Source: UBA6921 sp031363085
GTDB taxonomy: Bacteria; Pseudomonadota; Gammaproteobacteria; SG8-11
Direction: 5' to 3'
NCBI GenBank assembly: GCA_031363085.1
Contig: JANLTU010000090.1
Location: forward strand, 1 to 12,930
Length of the DNA: 12,930 bases
Numbering within the stretch: the stretch's first letter is position 1; every line of letters starts with the position of its first letter. The position numbers were made by a program, and so were the translations under genes. Under the pieces are notes generated by a model that was not told where the DNA came from, did no database searches, and was given only the letters and a program-made list of their open reading frames with translations. Below, in pieces: positions 1-6,669 of the stretch.

Positions 1-48
1 CGCGCCATGACTGCCACAAATGACTCTACGCCGTGTCGGTTGCCTTGT

Positions 49-90
49 GTTTTGTCTACACCCGCGCTCACGCGCGGACTCCGACAAAAC
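49..90. repeat. Nested symmetric palindrome (REP-like or bidirectional terminator-like hairpin)
   Basis: Seen directly: an outer inverted repeat GTTTTGTC (49-56) / GACAAAAC (83-90) encloses an inner perfect hairpin CCGCGC (62-67) / GCGCGG (72-77) with a TCAC tetraloop. The two are separated by a symmetric 5x5 internal loop (57-61 and 78-82). It lies just past the end of the small minus-strand operon. The structure reads the same on both strands, so it could stop transcription from either side, or be a dispersed REP-like unit. Its function is inferred. Confidence 0.6.
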
Positions 91-116
91 CCCCGGCTCC
101 TACGGCTACTCGGGGG
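84..116 (-). terminator. Probable rho-independent terminator of the small operon
   Basis: On the minus strand CCCCCG (116-111) pairs with CGGGGG (95-90) across a 15-base loop and runs straight into TTTTGTC. It begins 23 bases after the stop codon of the 47-residue peptide gene. The stem is only six pairs but all G/C, and the T run is short, so this is a fair rather than strong terminator. It shares bases 83-90 with the adjacent nested palindrome. Confidence 0.5.
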
Positions 117-138
117 TCGTCGCACTTCCTGTGCTCCT

Positions 139-282
139 TCAGCGCAACACCCACTGACCGTTGCTGCAACTGTACGGGCCGATGATCGCGCCTTCCGGGT
201 ATTGCACGCCGTCGTAGGTACAGTCGGCCATCGCCGCTGACGACGCGAGTAACATCATAGTCAAAAATATAATGCGTTTCAT
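139..282 (-). CDS. Small secreted peptide, 47 aa, two cysteines
   Basis: The start is set by GGAGG at 288-292, five bases before the ATG at 282. The translation begins MKRIIFLTMMLLASSAAMA and then DCTYDGVQYPEG: a basic start, a hydrophobic stretch and an AMA-type signal peptidase I site after about residue 19. The mature part is about 28 residues with two Cys (mature residues 2 and about 20), able to form one disulfide in the periplasm, and it ends at a TGA. The gene follows the membrane protein gene 298-819 by 15 bases and is surely cotranscribed with it. I do not recognise a family; the Cys-Tyr-x-Gly pattern recalls small DUF-type periplasmic proteins. The role is unknown. It could be a partner of the upstream membrane protein. 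Confidence 0.7.
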   Translation of the reverse strand: MKRIIFLTMMLLASSAAMADCTYDGVQYPEGAIIGPYSCSNGQWVLR

Positions 283-297
283 AATGACCTCCAGGCT

Positions 298-819
298 CTA
301 CATGATGGGGGATTGGTTGAACATGAAACCCAAGGGCGCCACGCTAACTCGCACGTCTTTCTGGTCGATATCTTTGGGCCATTTAAGTGTTTTCTTGGCC
401 TCCAGTGCGCTGATGGTGATTTGCTTGTCGTCGCTGCACGGCATCACGCCGCGTGCAAACACTTGGATATGCTCCGGCTTGCCGGTGTTACCGACCACCA
501 AATAGCGGTTGGCGTTGCCGGAGCTGCTGCACACGTCGGCACTCCCGATGGGCACCTCTCCGACCATCGCCACCGCATCAAACGGGACCACGAGCGTGTG
601 CGAGGCGGGCTGGAATCTTTCGACCAAGGGTGCGGCCACGGTGAGCCCGGCGAAGATAAAATTGAGGTACATGAACTGCTTGATGGACCTCAGTACGACA
701 TCGCTCGGCTTCTGCTTGCTCTGCTCGTTTGACAACAAGCGATACGATAAAACCGACAACAACAGCACCAGTCCGGGCAGACCCATCTTCAAAATTTCGA
801 CCACGTTCAAATTTTCCAC
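298..819 (-). CDS. Hypothetical inner-membrane protein, two TM helices with a C-terminal extramembrane domain
   Basis: A GTG start at 819 is chosen over the in-frame ATG at 834 because GGAGG at 826-830 sits six bases before the GTG, while it would fall inside the coding region if the ATG were used. The 173-residue product has a hydrophobic segment at about residues 8-27 (MGLPGLVLLLSVLSYRLL) and a second at about 49-66 (LNFIFAGLTVAAPLV). Between them is a polar stretch rich in Ser, Gln and Lys. The remaining ~105 residues are a soluble, probably beta-rich domain with two Cys (DVCSSSG and VMPCSDD) about 35 residues apart. Helix topology would place both ends on the same side, possibly the cytoplasm. 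I recognise no family. It is the first gene of a two-gene operon with the secreted peptide 139-282. Confidence 0.75.
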   Translation of the reverse strand: MENLNVVEILKMGLPGLVLLLSVLSYRLLSNEQSKQKPSDVVLRSIKQFMYLNFIFAGLTVAAPLVERFQPASHTLVVPFDAVAMVGEVPIGSADVCSSSGNANRYLVVGNTGKPEHIQVFARGVMPCSDDKQITISALEAKKTLKWPKDIDQKDVRVSVAPLGFMFNQSPIM

Positions 820-825
820 GTCGCA

Positions 826-830
826 CCTCC
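826..830 (-). promoter_or_regulatory. Shine-Dalgarno site that fixes a GTG start
   Basis: GGAGG (within GGGGAGG) lies six bases upstream of the GTG at 819, an ideal spacing. The competing ATG at 834 overlaps this motif and has no ribosome site of its own. Confidence 0.75.
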
Positions 831-840
831 CCATGAAATA

Positions 841-864
841 GTTTTGTCGATTCCGCCCACGCGG
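841..864. repeat. Partial second copy of the GTTTTGTC + hairpin motif
   Basis: GTTTTGTC (841-848) is followed after four bases by CCGC (853-856), CCAC and GCGG (861-864), a four-pair hairpin. The layout matches half of the nested palindrome at 49-90: the octamer, a 4-5 base spacer, then a CCGC(GC) hairpin with a tetraloop. The two copies bracket the two-gene operon 139-819. The similarity is short and could be chance. Confidence 0.3.
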
Positions 865-880
865 CTACGACCTCACACGA

Positions 881-909
881 AACTCATACGAGTTGAAGCG
901 TTCGCGAAC
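881..909. promoter_or_regulatory. Two adjacent palindromes upstream of the small operon
   Basis: AACTC (881-885) ATAC GAGTT (890-894) is an inverted repeat, and GTTCGCGAAC (900-909) is a perfect 10-base palindrome. Both lie 60-90 bases upstream of the GTG at 819, where an operator for that operon would sit. No clear -35/-10 pair could be assigned. The rest of 835-1112 shows no gene I can support. Confidence 0.35.
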
Positions 910-1079
910 CACTGGACAGAAGACTCTCACGAGCGCTGCGCGCCATCCCTGCCTGCTTTATAAAACACCAGGGCAGAACGCCATGGAAGACTACGCCTAT
1001 GGTCGCGCTAAACGGCGAGGCGGCGTGACGACAAATTGTTAGCCGCACAAATGAACTATTGATCTTGACATTTTTCAAT

Positions 1080-1106
1080 CCACGCACGCGCAAACCCGGT
1101 GCGTGG
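1080..1106 (-). terminator. Hairpin after the M48 protease gene, possible terminator
   Basis: On the minus strand CCACGCAC (1106-1099) pairs perfectly with GTGCGTGG (1087-1080) over an 11-base loop, starting seven bases past the protease stop. The following bases are ATTGAAAAATG rather than a T run, so this may be a transcript 3'-end stabiliser rather than an intrinsic terminator. Confidence 0.5.
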
Positions 1107-1112
1107 GTAGTG

Positions 1113-2144
1113 CTATGAGCCGGCACGTGCCGCAGCGCGGGCGCGTTCGATACGCGCGTCGGTCATCGGGTGTGTGGAAAGAAAACTAAGCGGTTCATTC
1201 GCGCCGGCCTTCTGCTGGAGCTGGGCCATGCGAACCATGATGTCGGCAAACGCGTCCGGCGAAACACCGTGTTGCTTGAGCAGAGCGAACGCGAACTCGT
1301 CCGCCTCTGTCTCGAATTCGCGCGAATACTGGGTTTGCGCCAGCACCGTTGGCACAGCGGCCACCCCGAGCGTGGCCGCATCACCGACCACGGTTGAAAC
1401 CGCGAGCAGAACCGCAGCATTTTGCAACATCAAGCGCAGCGTGTGCCGGTGCTCGACATGCCCGATTTCATGCGCCAGCACCGCCAGCAGCTCGGCATAC
1501 GACGCGGTCAAATTAACCAGCGCGTCCGTGATCACGATGGTTCCACCGGGCAGCGCGAAGGCATTAGCGCCGAAGCGCGGCGCGTTGCGAAATTCGAGCT
1601 GATAATTCGGCGCCTGCGCCAAGCCCTGATACAAGCTGTTGAAGCGCTCGCGCAGCAAGTTTTGCTTGCCCTCTTCAACGGCGGTGGGCAACAGCAATTG
1701 GTTTTCGTCCATCCACGCCAAGCCCTCCTCACCGAACGCGCGTTCGGTTGCAAGCGGAACGCGCGCGGCGATGTAGTCCGCCGCCTTGGGCAGGCCATAA
1801 AAATAGCCAAGCAGCAGGGCCGCCATCACCACCGCGATGCCCAACACCGCCACCGTAACCTTGGCTTCAAGCCAGGCGACCCATCCTTCGGCGGATGCTT
1901 GCGTGAAGCGGTCGAGCAGTGCGCTGTCGGCGCACTGAAACTGTCCGCCGTCTGGAAGCGTGATGAACCGGTCGGCCTGCGCGATGCGGGGCGAGACGCA
2001 CAACTCGGGCAGAGCGTAATGCGGCGCGTCTTCGCGCCCGGTCAAAGTCACACCGGATGCAGAAATATTTAATGTCGCGTTGACGCCGAGCGGCCGACGC
2101 CCGTCGTAGTAAATTCCGTCGAGATTAATTGGTTCGGTCGTCAT
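1113..2144 (-). CDS. M48-family zinc metalloprotease, membrane-anchored
   Basis: The product has 343 residues. The catalytic zinc motif is HEIGH at 225-229 (H225, E226, H229). The third ligand is probably E280 in FETEADEFA, and the family STHP motif is at 323-326 (STHPMTDARI). Residues 1-90 form an N-terminal domain without a recognised fold; one TM helix follows at about 95-117, so the protease domain (about 150-340) is tethered to the inner membrane and probably faces the periplasm. M48 proteases (HtpX, BepA, LoiP types) act in envelope protein quality control; the substrate here is unknown. The ATG overlaps the TGA of the DUF898 gene (ATGA, 2141-2144), so translation is probably coupled. 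DUF898-M48 pairing is common in Proteobacteria, which supports a joint role at the inner membrane. Confidence 0.92.
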   Translation of the reverse strand: MTTEPINLDGIYYDGRRPLGVNATLNISASGVTLTGREDAPHYALPELCVSPRIAQADRFITLPDGGQFQCADSALLDRFTQASAEGWVAWLEAKVTVAVLGIAVVMAALLLGYFYGLPKAADYIAARVPLATERAFGEEGLAWMDENQLLLPTAVEEGKQNLLRERFNSLYQGLAQAPNYQLEFRNAPRFGANAFALPGGTIVITDALVNLTASYAELLAVLAHEIGHVEHRHTLRLMLQNAAVLLAVSTVVGDAATLGVAAVPTVLAQTQYSREFETEADEFAFALLKQHGVSPDAFADIMVRMAQLQQKAGANEPLSFLSTHPMTDARIERARAAARAGS

Positions 2145-3544
2145 AGCGAGAAATCCAGGTCAAACATTTCGCCGACCTCGGCACCGGCGGCGTGCACCGA
2201 GCTTGCTTCGCTGCCGTTGAAGTCGCTCCACTCACCCTGTAACTGAGCGCGCAGGCATTGCGCTCGATAACGGAAACTGCGCACCACCGCCCAAGGGATC
2301 AGCAGTCCGAGCGACATCAGGATGGCGAGCCCGTTCGAAAGGTATAACTCAACCAAGCGGCGGGTGGCGAGCGTCGACTGAAATTGGAGCGGCCCGAGCT
2401 GCGTGTTATTCCAGACCAAATTACCGGTCTGCGTCTGCATATAGGCATAGACGATAACGTAGCCCACATAGGATGGCACCAAGGCGAGCAGCGCCATTGC
2501 ACTGCCTAGCGCCCAATCGTGCGTTATTTTCGTTATCACAAACGCGGCACCACCGGAAATAATCGACAAGCCGGAGGCGAGCAGGCCCGCCTTAAAATAG
2601 ATGAAGTAAAATTTTCCGCCGCTAATATTCAGCTTCCCGGCAACGCCACCGAACTGGCTGTGACCGACAAGAAACCGTTTAATTCGCGCCAACCAAAACG
2701 GCACGTAAACAGCGAATACCAGCGCAGCGATGATTAGAAGTTGCGGTTGTTGCCACTTCCACAAGATAAATCCACCGATGAGGATGAGCGGGATCAATCC
2801 CCACGCATAGAGGGTGCACACGCCGTCCCAGTAGCGTGCATTGAAATTGAAGCGCAGGTTACGGAACGCAGAATAGCGTGCGTTAAACGCCGCTGCGCGC
2901 ACCAGCACCCACGGCGCAAGTAGCGCAGCAACGCCGCTGAGCGCCGGCATCCAGGCGATAAAAAAATGGCTGCTCAGATACCAAAGCAGAAATAGAACCA
3001 CCGCCACAATTCGACCTTTGAGTATCGGCAGCGGCTGACCTAAATATTGAAACGGCGTGCCGTCGAGACGGGTGTGTGCATAGAAATAGCGCTTCTTACG
3101 CACCTTCGCCCAGGCGGAAAAAATTCCCAGCGTCAGCAAAGTGAGGCACAGGTTCACCGCCCAGATGCGAAAGTAGCCACGCGCCGATCCACAAAATTCA
3201 ATGTCAAGCCCGCGCACCGGCGCTTTTACTGCCGGCGCCGCAAGCGCTGCGCTGCCTTCGCGCAGCGCATAGGCCAGCAGGTCCCGAATGCACATGGGCG
3301 CCTGGAAATACTCTGCAAGCTGCAACACCCGCCAGCGATTGCCGTCACAGGCGTTGATATTGAGTCCTTGTTCGAGCACCTGACGAACCTGTGCCTCGGC
3401 GAGAGTCGGCCGTTCGGCGCTGGTTCGAAGGATGTCGGTGAGCTGTTCATTACGCGCATCCCAAGGCGCGTCCATCGAAACACACACACGGCTCACGTCG
3501 ACTGGGCTTGCCGGTGGGTCCGAACCTTCCTGATTGGTTGTCAT
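2141..3544 (-). CDS. DUF898 (YjgN-type) multi-pass inner-membrane protein
   Basis: The ATG at 3544 (467 residues) is preferred over an in-frame ATG at 3604: GGAG lies nine bases before it, and the duplicated mini-ORF at 4831 begins at the equivalent ATG. Residues 1-110 are soluble, with a short helical stretch (QVRQVLEQGLNINACDGN) that resembles an ankyrin-type repeat. The DUF898 domain follows at about 113-440, opening with GLDIEFCGSARGYFRIW and the family-typical TLGIFSAWAKVRKKRYFY, and spans several TM helices. E. coli YjgN is the best-known member and its function is not established. The C-terminus is short and acidic (GEMFDLDFSL). The stop codon overlaps the M48 start. It may position the protease or present its substrate; that is inference. 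Confidence 0.9.
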   Translation of the reverse strand: MTTNQEGSDPPASPVDVSRVCVSMDAPWDARNEQLTDILRTSAERPTLAEAQVRQVLEQGLNINACDGNRWRVLQLAEYFQAPMCIRDLLAYALREGSAALAAPAVKAPVRGLDIEFCGSARGYFRIWAVNLCLTLLTLGIFSAWAKVRKKRYFYAHTRLDGTPFQYLGQPLPILKGRIVAVVLFLLWYLSSHFFIAWMPALSGVAALLAPWVLVRAAAFNARYSAFRNLRFNFNARYWDGVCTLYAWGLIPLILIGGFILWKWQQPQLLIIAALVFAVYVPFWLARIKRFLVGHSQFGGVAGKLNISGGKFYFIYFKAGLLASGLSIISGGAAFVITKITHDWALGSAMALLALVPSYVGYVIVYAYMQTQTGNLVWNNTQLGPLQFQSTLATRRLVELYLSNGLAILMSLGLLIPWAVVRSFRYRAQCLRAQLQGEWSDFNGSEASSVHAAGAEVGEMFDLDFSL

Positions 3545-3558
3545 GCTGTAAATCTCCG
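3470..3558 (-). repeat. 5' end of the DUF898 gene, donor copy of a duplicated segment
   Basis: This stretch covers the ribosome site and about 25 codons. It is similar without gaps to 4757-4845. The best block is CTCACGTCGACTGGGCTT on the plus strand at 3492-3509, matching 17 of 18 bases at 4779-4796. Confidence 0.7.
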
Positions 3559-3695
3559 GTGATGATTCCCGCGCACGGCCTGATGTCGAGACGCGTGTCG
3601 GCAACGCGTCAGCGCAGCTTGCAAGACGCGATCATGCGTGAATGCGCGAAATAACTCTGTAGCAGTTTTCTCATGATGCCGATCCTACTCTGTCC

Positions 3696-4706
3696 CTATT
3701 CTCCTCTGTCATCTGCGATCCTTGACAAAATGGCTCTGGATATTTGTATGTCCAACGCACGTGAGAATTCGGTAGAAATATCGTAGAGCTGTTCCGAGAG
3801 CGACTGTACTATTTTCTCTTCATCTTGCAGGCCAGATGTATGCGCTGCGGCCCATGCTATTTTCATCGTCGGCCACGTCACCTCAATGCTGCCAAGGCCA
3901 CGTTCGACCGCATCGCTGGCAACAAAATTAGCGACCCACGCGGAGGAATTAGACTGGTTTTCTTGATACACCGCCCTCACGACTTCATCGAGGCGCAGCC
4001 CTGCCGTGGAATCCTTCGCTGCCGATGGCGTCGAACAATGGGCTACCGCCAAAAGCATTCGTTGTTCGAGCGCACCGAGATTTTCAAATCCTTCCATGGG
4101 TCGTTCGATCAAGCTAACGTAGTTATCAACAACGGTTGGCGCGGGCTCCATTTTTGTTACCGCGTAGCTTTGGCAGAGATCGGCCTCGATATACCGTTTA
4201 GCCAGCAGTCCGATCAATGCCGCACAAAAAATTGTCACGGCTGGCACCTTGCTGGCGCGAATCCCTGACAACGAAACGAGCGAATAGATCGATGAGATGC
4301 TGGACGGATAAACAAGGTGTGCAGTCGCTTCAAAACGTACCGGCAACCTAACCTGCCAGCTCCACCGGCAACCCCACTCGACACCCGCAACGGCCGTGCG
4401 TTGCAGTTGGACTTGTGCTTGGGGGTTGTAAAGCAGCTCTTCCCGAATGGTCTCGAAGAACACATGCGTAATCGCTAGAAACGCCAGCATCACCCCACCT
4501 ATCCATATCGATTTTCCGAAGATAACACCTATAACTAAGACACAGGCGACGATGACAATCCATCGCGAAGGACTGGCAAATACATTTCCACTCCACGTCT
4601 CGACAAATGGACAGCGACCCGATGAACGTTCCGGGCAACAAAAAATTGCAGCGACATCGCGCTCGCATTGCCCACACCGAGCGCGATTAGCGGAGATGTC
4701 GTTCAT
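3696..4706 (-). CDS. Hypothetical membrane protein with an N-terminal cysteine cluster (zinc-ribbon-like)
   Basis: The ATG at 4706 (336 residues) is preferred over the in-frame ATG at 4745 because it follows GAGG and overlaps the TGA of the mini-ORF 4831-4703. The first 32 residues hold C11, C14, C23, C24 and C32 in a CxxC...CC...C pattern, suggesting a metal-binding knuckle in the cytoplasm. Two TM helices follow at about 49-65 and 67-85 and a third at about 152-169. The region between (about 90-150) and the ~165-residue C-terminal part look soluble; the C-terminal part is mostly helical. Family not recognised. The gene lies between the lipoprotein gene and the DUF898/M48 pair, all on one strand, so it is likely part of the same envelope-related unit. 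About 150 bases separate its stop from the DUF898 start, so a second promoter there is possible. Confidence 0.75.
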   Translation of the reverse strand: MNDISANRARCGQCERDVAAIFCCPERSSGRCPFVETWSGNVFASPSRWIVIVACVLVIGVIFGKSIWIGGVMLAFLAITHVFFETIREELLYNPQAQVQLQRTAVAGVEWGCRWSWQVRLPVRFEATAHLVYPSSISSIYSLVSLSGIRASKVPAVTIFCAALIGLLAKRYIEADLCQSYAVTKMEPAPTVVDNYVSLIERPMEGFENLGALEQRMLLAVAHCSTPSAAKDSTAGLRLDEVVRAVYQENQSNSSAWVANFVASDAVERGLGSIEVTWPTMKIAWAAAHTSGLQDEEKIVQSLSEQLYDISTEFSRALDIQISRAILSRIADDRGE

Positions 4707-4831
4707 TGAGTGAGCCTCGCGCATATGAGTTGGTCTTGCGCCCATCCCAAAATGTCATTCGTCGCAATGCACACACTGCTCACGTCGACTGAGCTTACGG
4801 CGAAGCCTGGAAATTTCTGATGCGTTGTCAT
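4703..4831 (-). CDS. 42-codon leader ORF, duplicate of the DUF898 N-terminus, coupled to the next gene
   Basis: ATG at 4831, TGA at 4703-4705. The stop overlaps the start of the 336-residue protein (ATGA at 4703-4706). The peptide begins MTTHQKFPGF and contains SSVDVSSVCI. It aligns without gaps to the DUF898 protein start: M1, T2, T3, Q5, S13, V15-S18, V20, C21, Q34 and L35 are identical. The same upstream purine stretch (AGAGAATTTCAAT versus GGAGATTTACAGC) precedes both ATGs. Either it is a decayed relic of a duplicated gene that now serves only as a ribosome-loading leader, or it is a gene start captured in a tandem rearrangement. Whether the peptide does anything is unknown. Confidence 0.5.
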   Translation of the reverse strand: MTTHQKFPGFAVSSVDVSSVCIATNDILGWAQDQLICARLTQ

Positions 4832-4845
4832 ATTGAAATTCTCTG
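4757..4845 (-). repeat. Diverged duplicate of the DUF898 gene start
   Basis: This partner of 3470-3558 lies exactly 1287 bases away at the ATG (4831 versus 3544). GCTCACGTCGAC is identical at 4778-4789 and 3491-3502. Similarity fades after about codon 25 but Q34 and L35 still match. Confidence 0.7.
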
Positions 4846-4891
4846 CTGCACCAGCATCTGCACGCTTCTCAGGGTGGCACTCGGGAACGGC

Positions 4892-6355
4892 TTAAAATCT
4901 ATACGTCGCTTCAAGATACTTAAGCGCGTACCTGCACTGCACTTCATTCGGAAGCAGTGCGACGCATTCCTGTAGCGTGCTGCGCGCGCTCTGCCATTTG
5001 CCCGCGTACTGGTACTCGACTGACCAGTTGCTGTAAACAACTTCCAAATCGTGCGTGCACACATAAGCGCTACGGCACATCTGCATGCGCTTGCTCATCA
5101 CCTGCACCGCGCGCGCGTAGTCTTTCTGCGTCATCAGTGTCAGCATTTGGTCGATAAAAATGTTCATGAAGTTGCTGCGCAGGGCCGCGCTGTCTTCCCA
5201 ACGCAAGTCCACCAAGGGCAGTGCATCGTCGGCCAGCGCCGCTGCTTCTTGGCTGCGCCCGACGACTTGCAGCGCGTCGGCAAAGAGCGCCTCTGCCCAG
5301 CGCGCCGCGCGCATCATTTCCGAATTGGTCGCAAACTTCGACGTGACGACCTCCAGTTCCGGTCCGATCACATCGAACATCTTCGCGAGGGTCCGCGCCG
5401 CCTTGCGATCAAAGAGCTGGTGCGCCTCAAACGCGTAAACCAGCGTCCGCACCCGCTGCACCTCGACGCTGTCGGGATCGATGAGCGCCGCCATTTCCAC
5501 GAGCTGCCCGCGCTGCACATCACTGGTGCCCGGTTGGCCGGCTTGATTGATCATCCCCATCGCAATGAGACGGTAAGGCTCCAGGATTTCCCGGCGCCGG
5601 TACTCTTCCATGGTGAGTGGACGCAGCGCACGGCTACGCGACCAATTCGCCGCCGCCTCTTTGTAGAAGCGCTCGTCGTGTACGACATCAAAGCCTTGCT
5701 CCGAGGTGGTCTCCACTTCGATGATTTTTCCACGCGGTGTTCCGATCTCGACAAATGCATGCGTCGGCACCAGCACACCGCGCACCGGCAGGTTGAATGC
5801 ACGCGCCAGCACCACGAACAACATCGCGGAACTGATGCAGTTGTGCTGCCCGGTTTCGAAGATTCCGGTGACGCGGCTTTGTTCGAGCCGGTAGCTGCCC
5901 AGTTCACCGCGCACGCCATTCAAGAATACCCGGTGCATCGCGCGGTGCAGTTCGTAGCCGCGTTGCCGGTCGTCCACCGCCGCATTTACAACCGGCTTTA
6001 ATTCAGCGACGAAGTTGTCGACACGCTGCTCAATCGCGCGCCATGCGTCGGCGTCGCGCTGCTCGCCTGAAGCCAGGATGGCGAGCGCAAGCAAGGCCGT
6101 TGCATCGCCACTCCTGGCTTTGTCGATGCGCTTGAGAACCGCAGCGGTGGTCGCAGCCATCGGCCACCACGTAGACGACCCGGCGCTGCCGTAGCCCGGC
6201 CGCAACGCGTCTGGATTATCGTGGCTGTCACGCTCGTTCGCGGGCACCCAGGGGCGTATCTGGGCACCGCCGCATGCGCTCAGCAACAGCACGAGAGTGA
6301 CGACAACGCCAACGACGCACGGCTGCCGGTGATTTGTTGACTTCGCTAACTGCAT
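4892..6355 (-). CDS. Lipoprotein with transglutaminase-like core and helical C-terminus
   Basis: The ATG at 6355 gives 487 residues with a textbook lipoprotein signal: MQLAKSTNHRQPC, a hydrophobic run, then LLLSACGG with the lipobox cysteine at residue 28. An in-frame ATG at 6478 would place the lipobox at residue 69, too far in, although neither start has a clear ribosome site. Residues about 145-230 resemble a transglutaminase-like / Transglut_core2 domain: nucleophile candidate C173 in GQHNCISSAMLFVVLARAF, H199 in PTHAFVEI, and an acidic candidate in IIEVETTS (about 214). In this superfamily such a triad can act as protease, amidase or transglutaminase. The C-terminal half is helical and may form TPR-like repeats. 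The +2 residue is Gly, so outer-membrane sorting is likely. It is first of the minus-strand series leading to the M48 protease. Confidence 0.8.
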   Translation of the reverse strand: MQLAKSTNHRQPCVVGVVVTLVLLLSACGGAQIRPWVPANERDSHDNPDALRPGYGSAGSSTWWPMAATTAAVLKRIDKARSGDATALLALAILASGEQRDADAWRAIEQRVDNFVAELKPVVNAAVDDRQRGYELHRAMHRVFLNGVRGELGSYRLEQSRVTGIFETGQHNCISSAMLFVVLARAFNLPVRGVLVPTHAFVEIGTPRGKIIEVETTSEQGFDVVHDERFYKEAAANWSRSRALRPLTMEEYRRREILEPYRLIAMGMINQAGQPGTSDVQRGQLVEMAALIDPDSVEVQRVRTLVYAFEAHQLFDRKAARTLAKMFDVIGPELEVVTSKFATNSEMMRAARWAEALFADALQVVGRSQEAAALADDALPLVDLRWEDSAALRSNFMNIFIDQMLTLMTQKDYARAVQVMSKRMQMCRSAYVCTHDLEVVYSNWSVEYQYAGKWQSARSTLQECVALLPNEVQCRYALKYLEATYRF

Positions 6356-6669
6356 GATCGAGCGGTAAACAACGCGCAGCTTTACGCCCAAGCGCACCAA
6401 CGACGCGGGATTTATGTCGAGAACTACCCCTATTGAGTATTTGGTTAGATTTTTCACGACATCTCTTTCATGGAACATGGCTGTTTGGACGCTTTACTGT
6501 TCTCACAATTTCGCTTTTGTCGACATTCGTACCATTACCGAAACGCGGCTGCGTAGAACTACGCAGCCGATGCCGTCAGCGCAAAAATAGGCGGGAAAAC
6601 GCGTGACGCGGTGATCCATGCAAGCGAAGATAGCGACAAATTTAAGCTGAGTAAAACAGAGACTCCACT
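6356..6669. other. Divergent intergenic region
   Basis: It separates the lipoprotein gene (minus) from the symporter gene (plus). The part up to 6478 is an open in-frame extension of the lipoprotein that I treat as non-coding. It contains a strong palindrome (6546-6569). No convincing sigma-70 pair was found. The symporter start has only a weak purine stretch (ACAGAGA) before it. Confidence 0.5.
6546..6569. repeat. 24-base near-perfect palindrome between divergent genes
   Basis: CGGCTGCGTAG (6546-6556) and CTACGCAGCCG (6559-6569) are exact reverse complements around AA. There is no T run on either side and no gene ends here, so a terminator is unlikely. An operator for a dimeric regulator of the divergent promoters, or a REP-like hairpin, are the better readings. 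Confidence 0.6.

Noticed and set aside
7..240. 77-codon plus-strand reading frame at the window start
   Set aside because: It is antisense to the signal-peptide gene 139-282 and crosses the palindrome 49-90; composition is Arg/Pro-rich shadow type.
1005..1045. Integron attC-like sequence (TAACAATTTGTC on the minus strand with GTTTAGC opposite)
   Set aside because: The core sites miss the RYYYAAC/GTTRRRY consensus and the span of about 40 bases is below the usual attC minimum; no other copies and no integrase.
884..1126. 80-codon minus-strand reading frame after the M48 gene
   Set aside because: It begins inside the protease gene end and runs through the 1080-1106 hairpin; no ribosome site, and the composition does not look like a protein.
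3609..3674. 21-codon minus-strand ORF (starts MRKLLQSYF) between the cysteine-cluster gene and DUF898
   Set aside because: Only a weak AGG precedes it and nothing else supports translation; kept only as a note.
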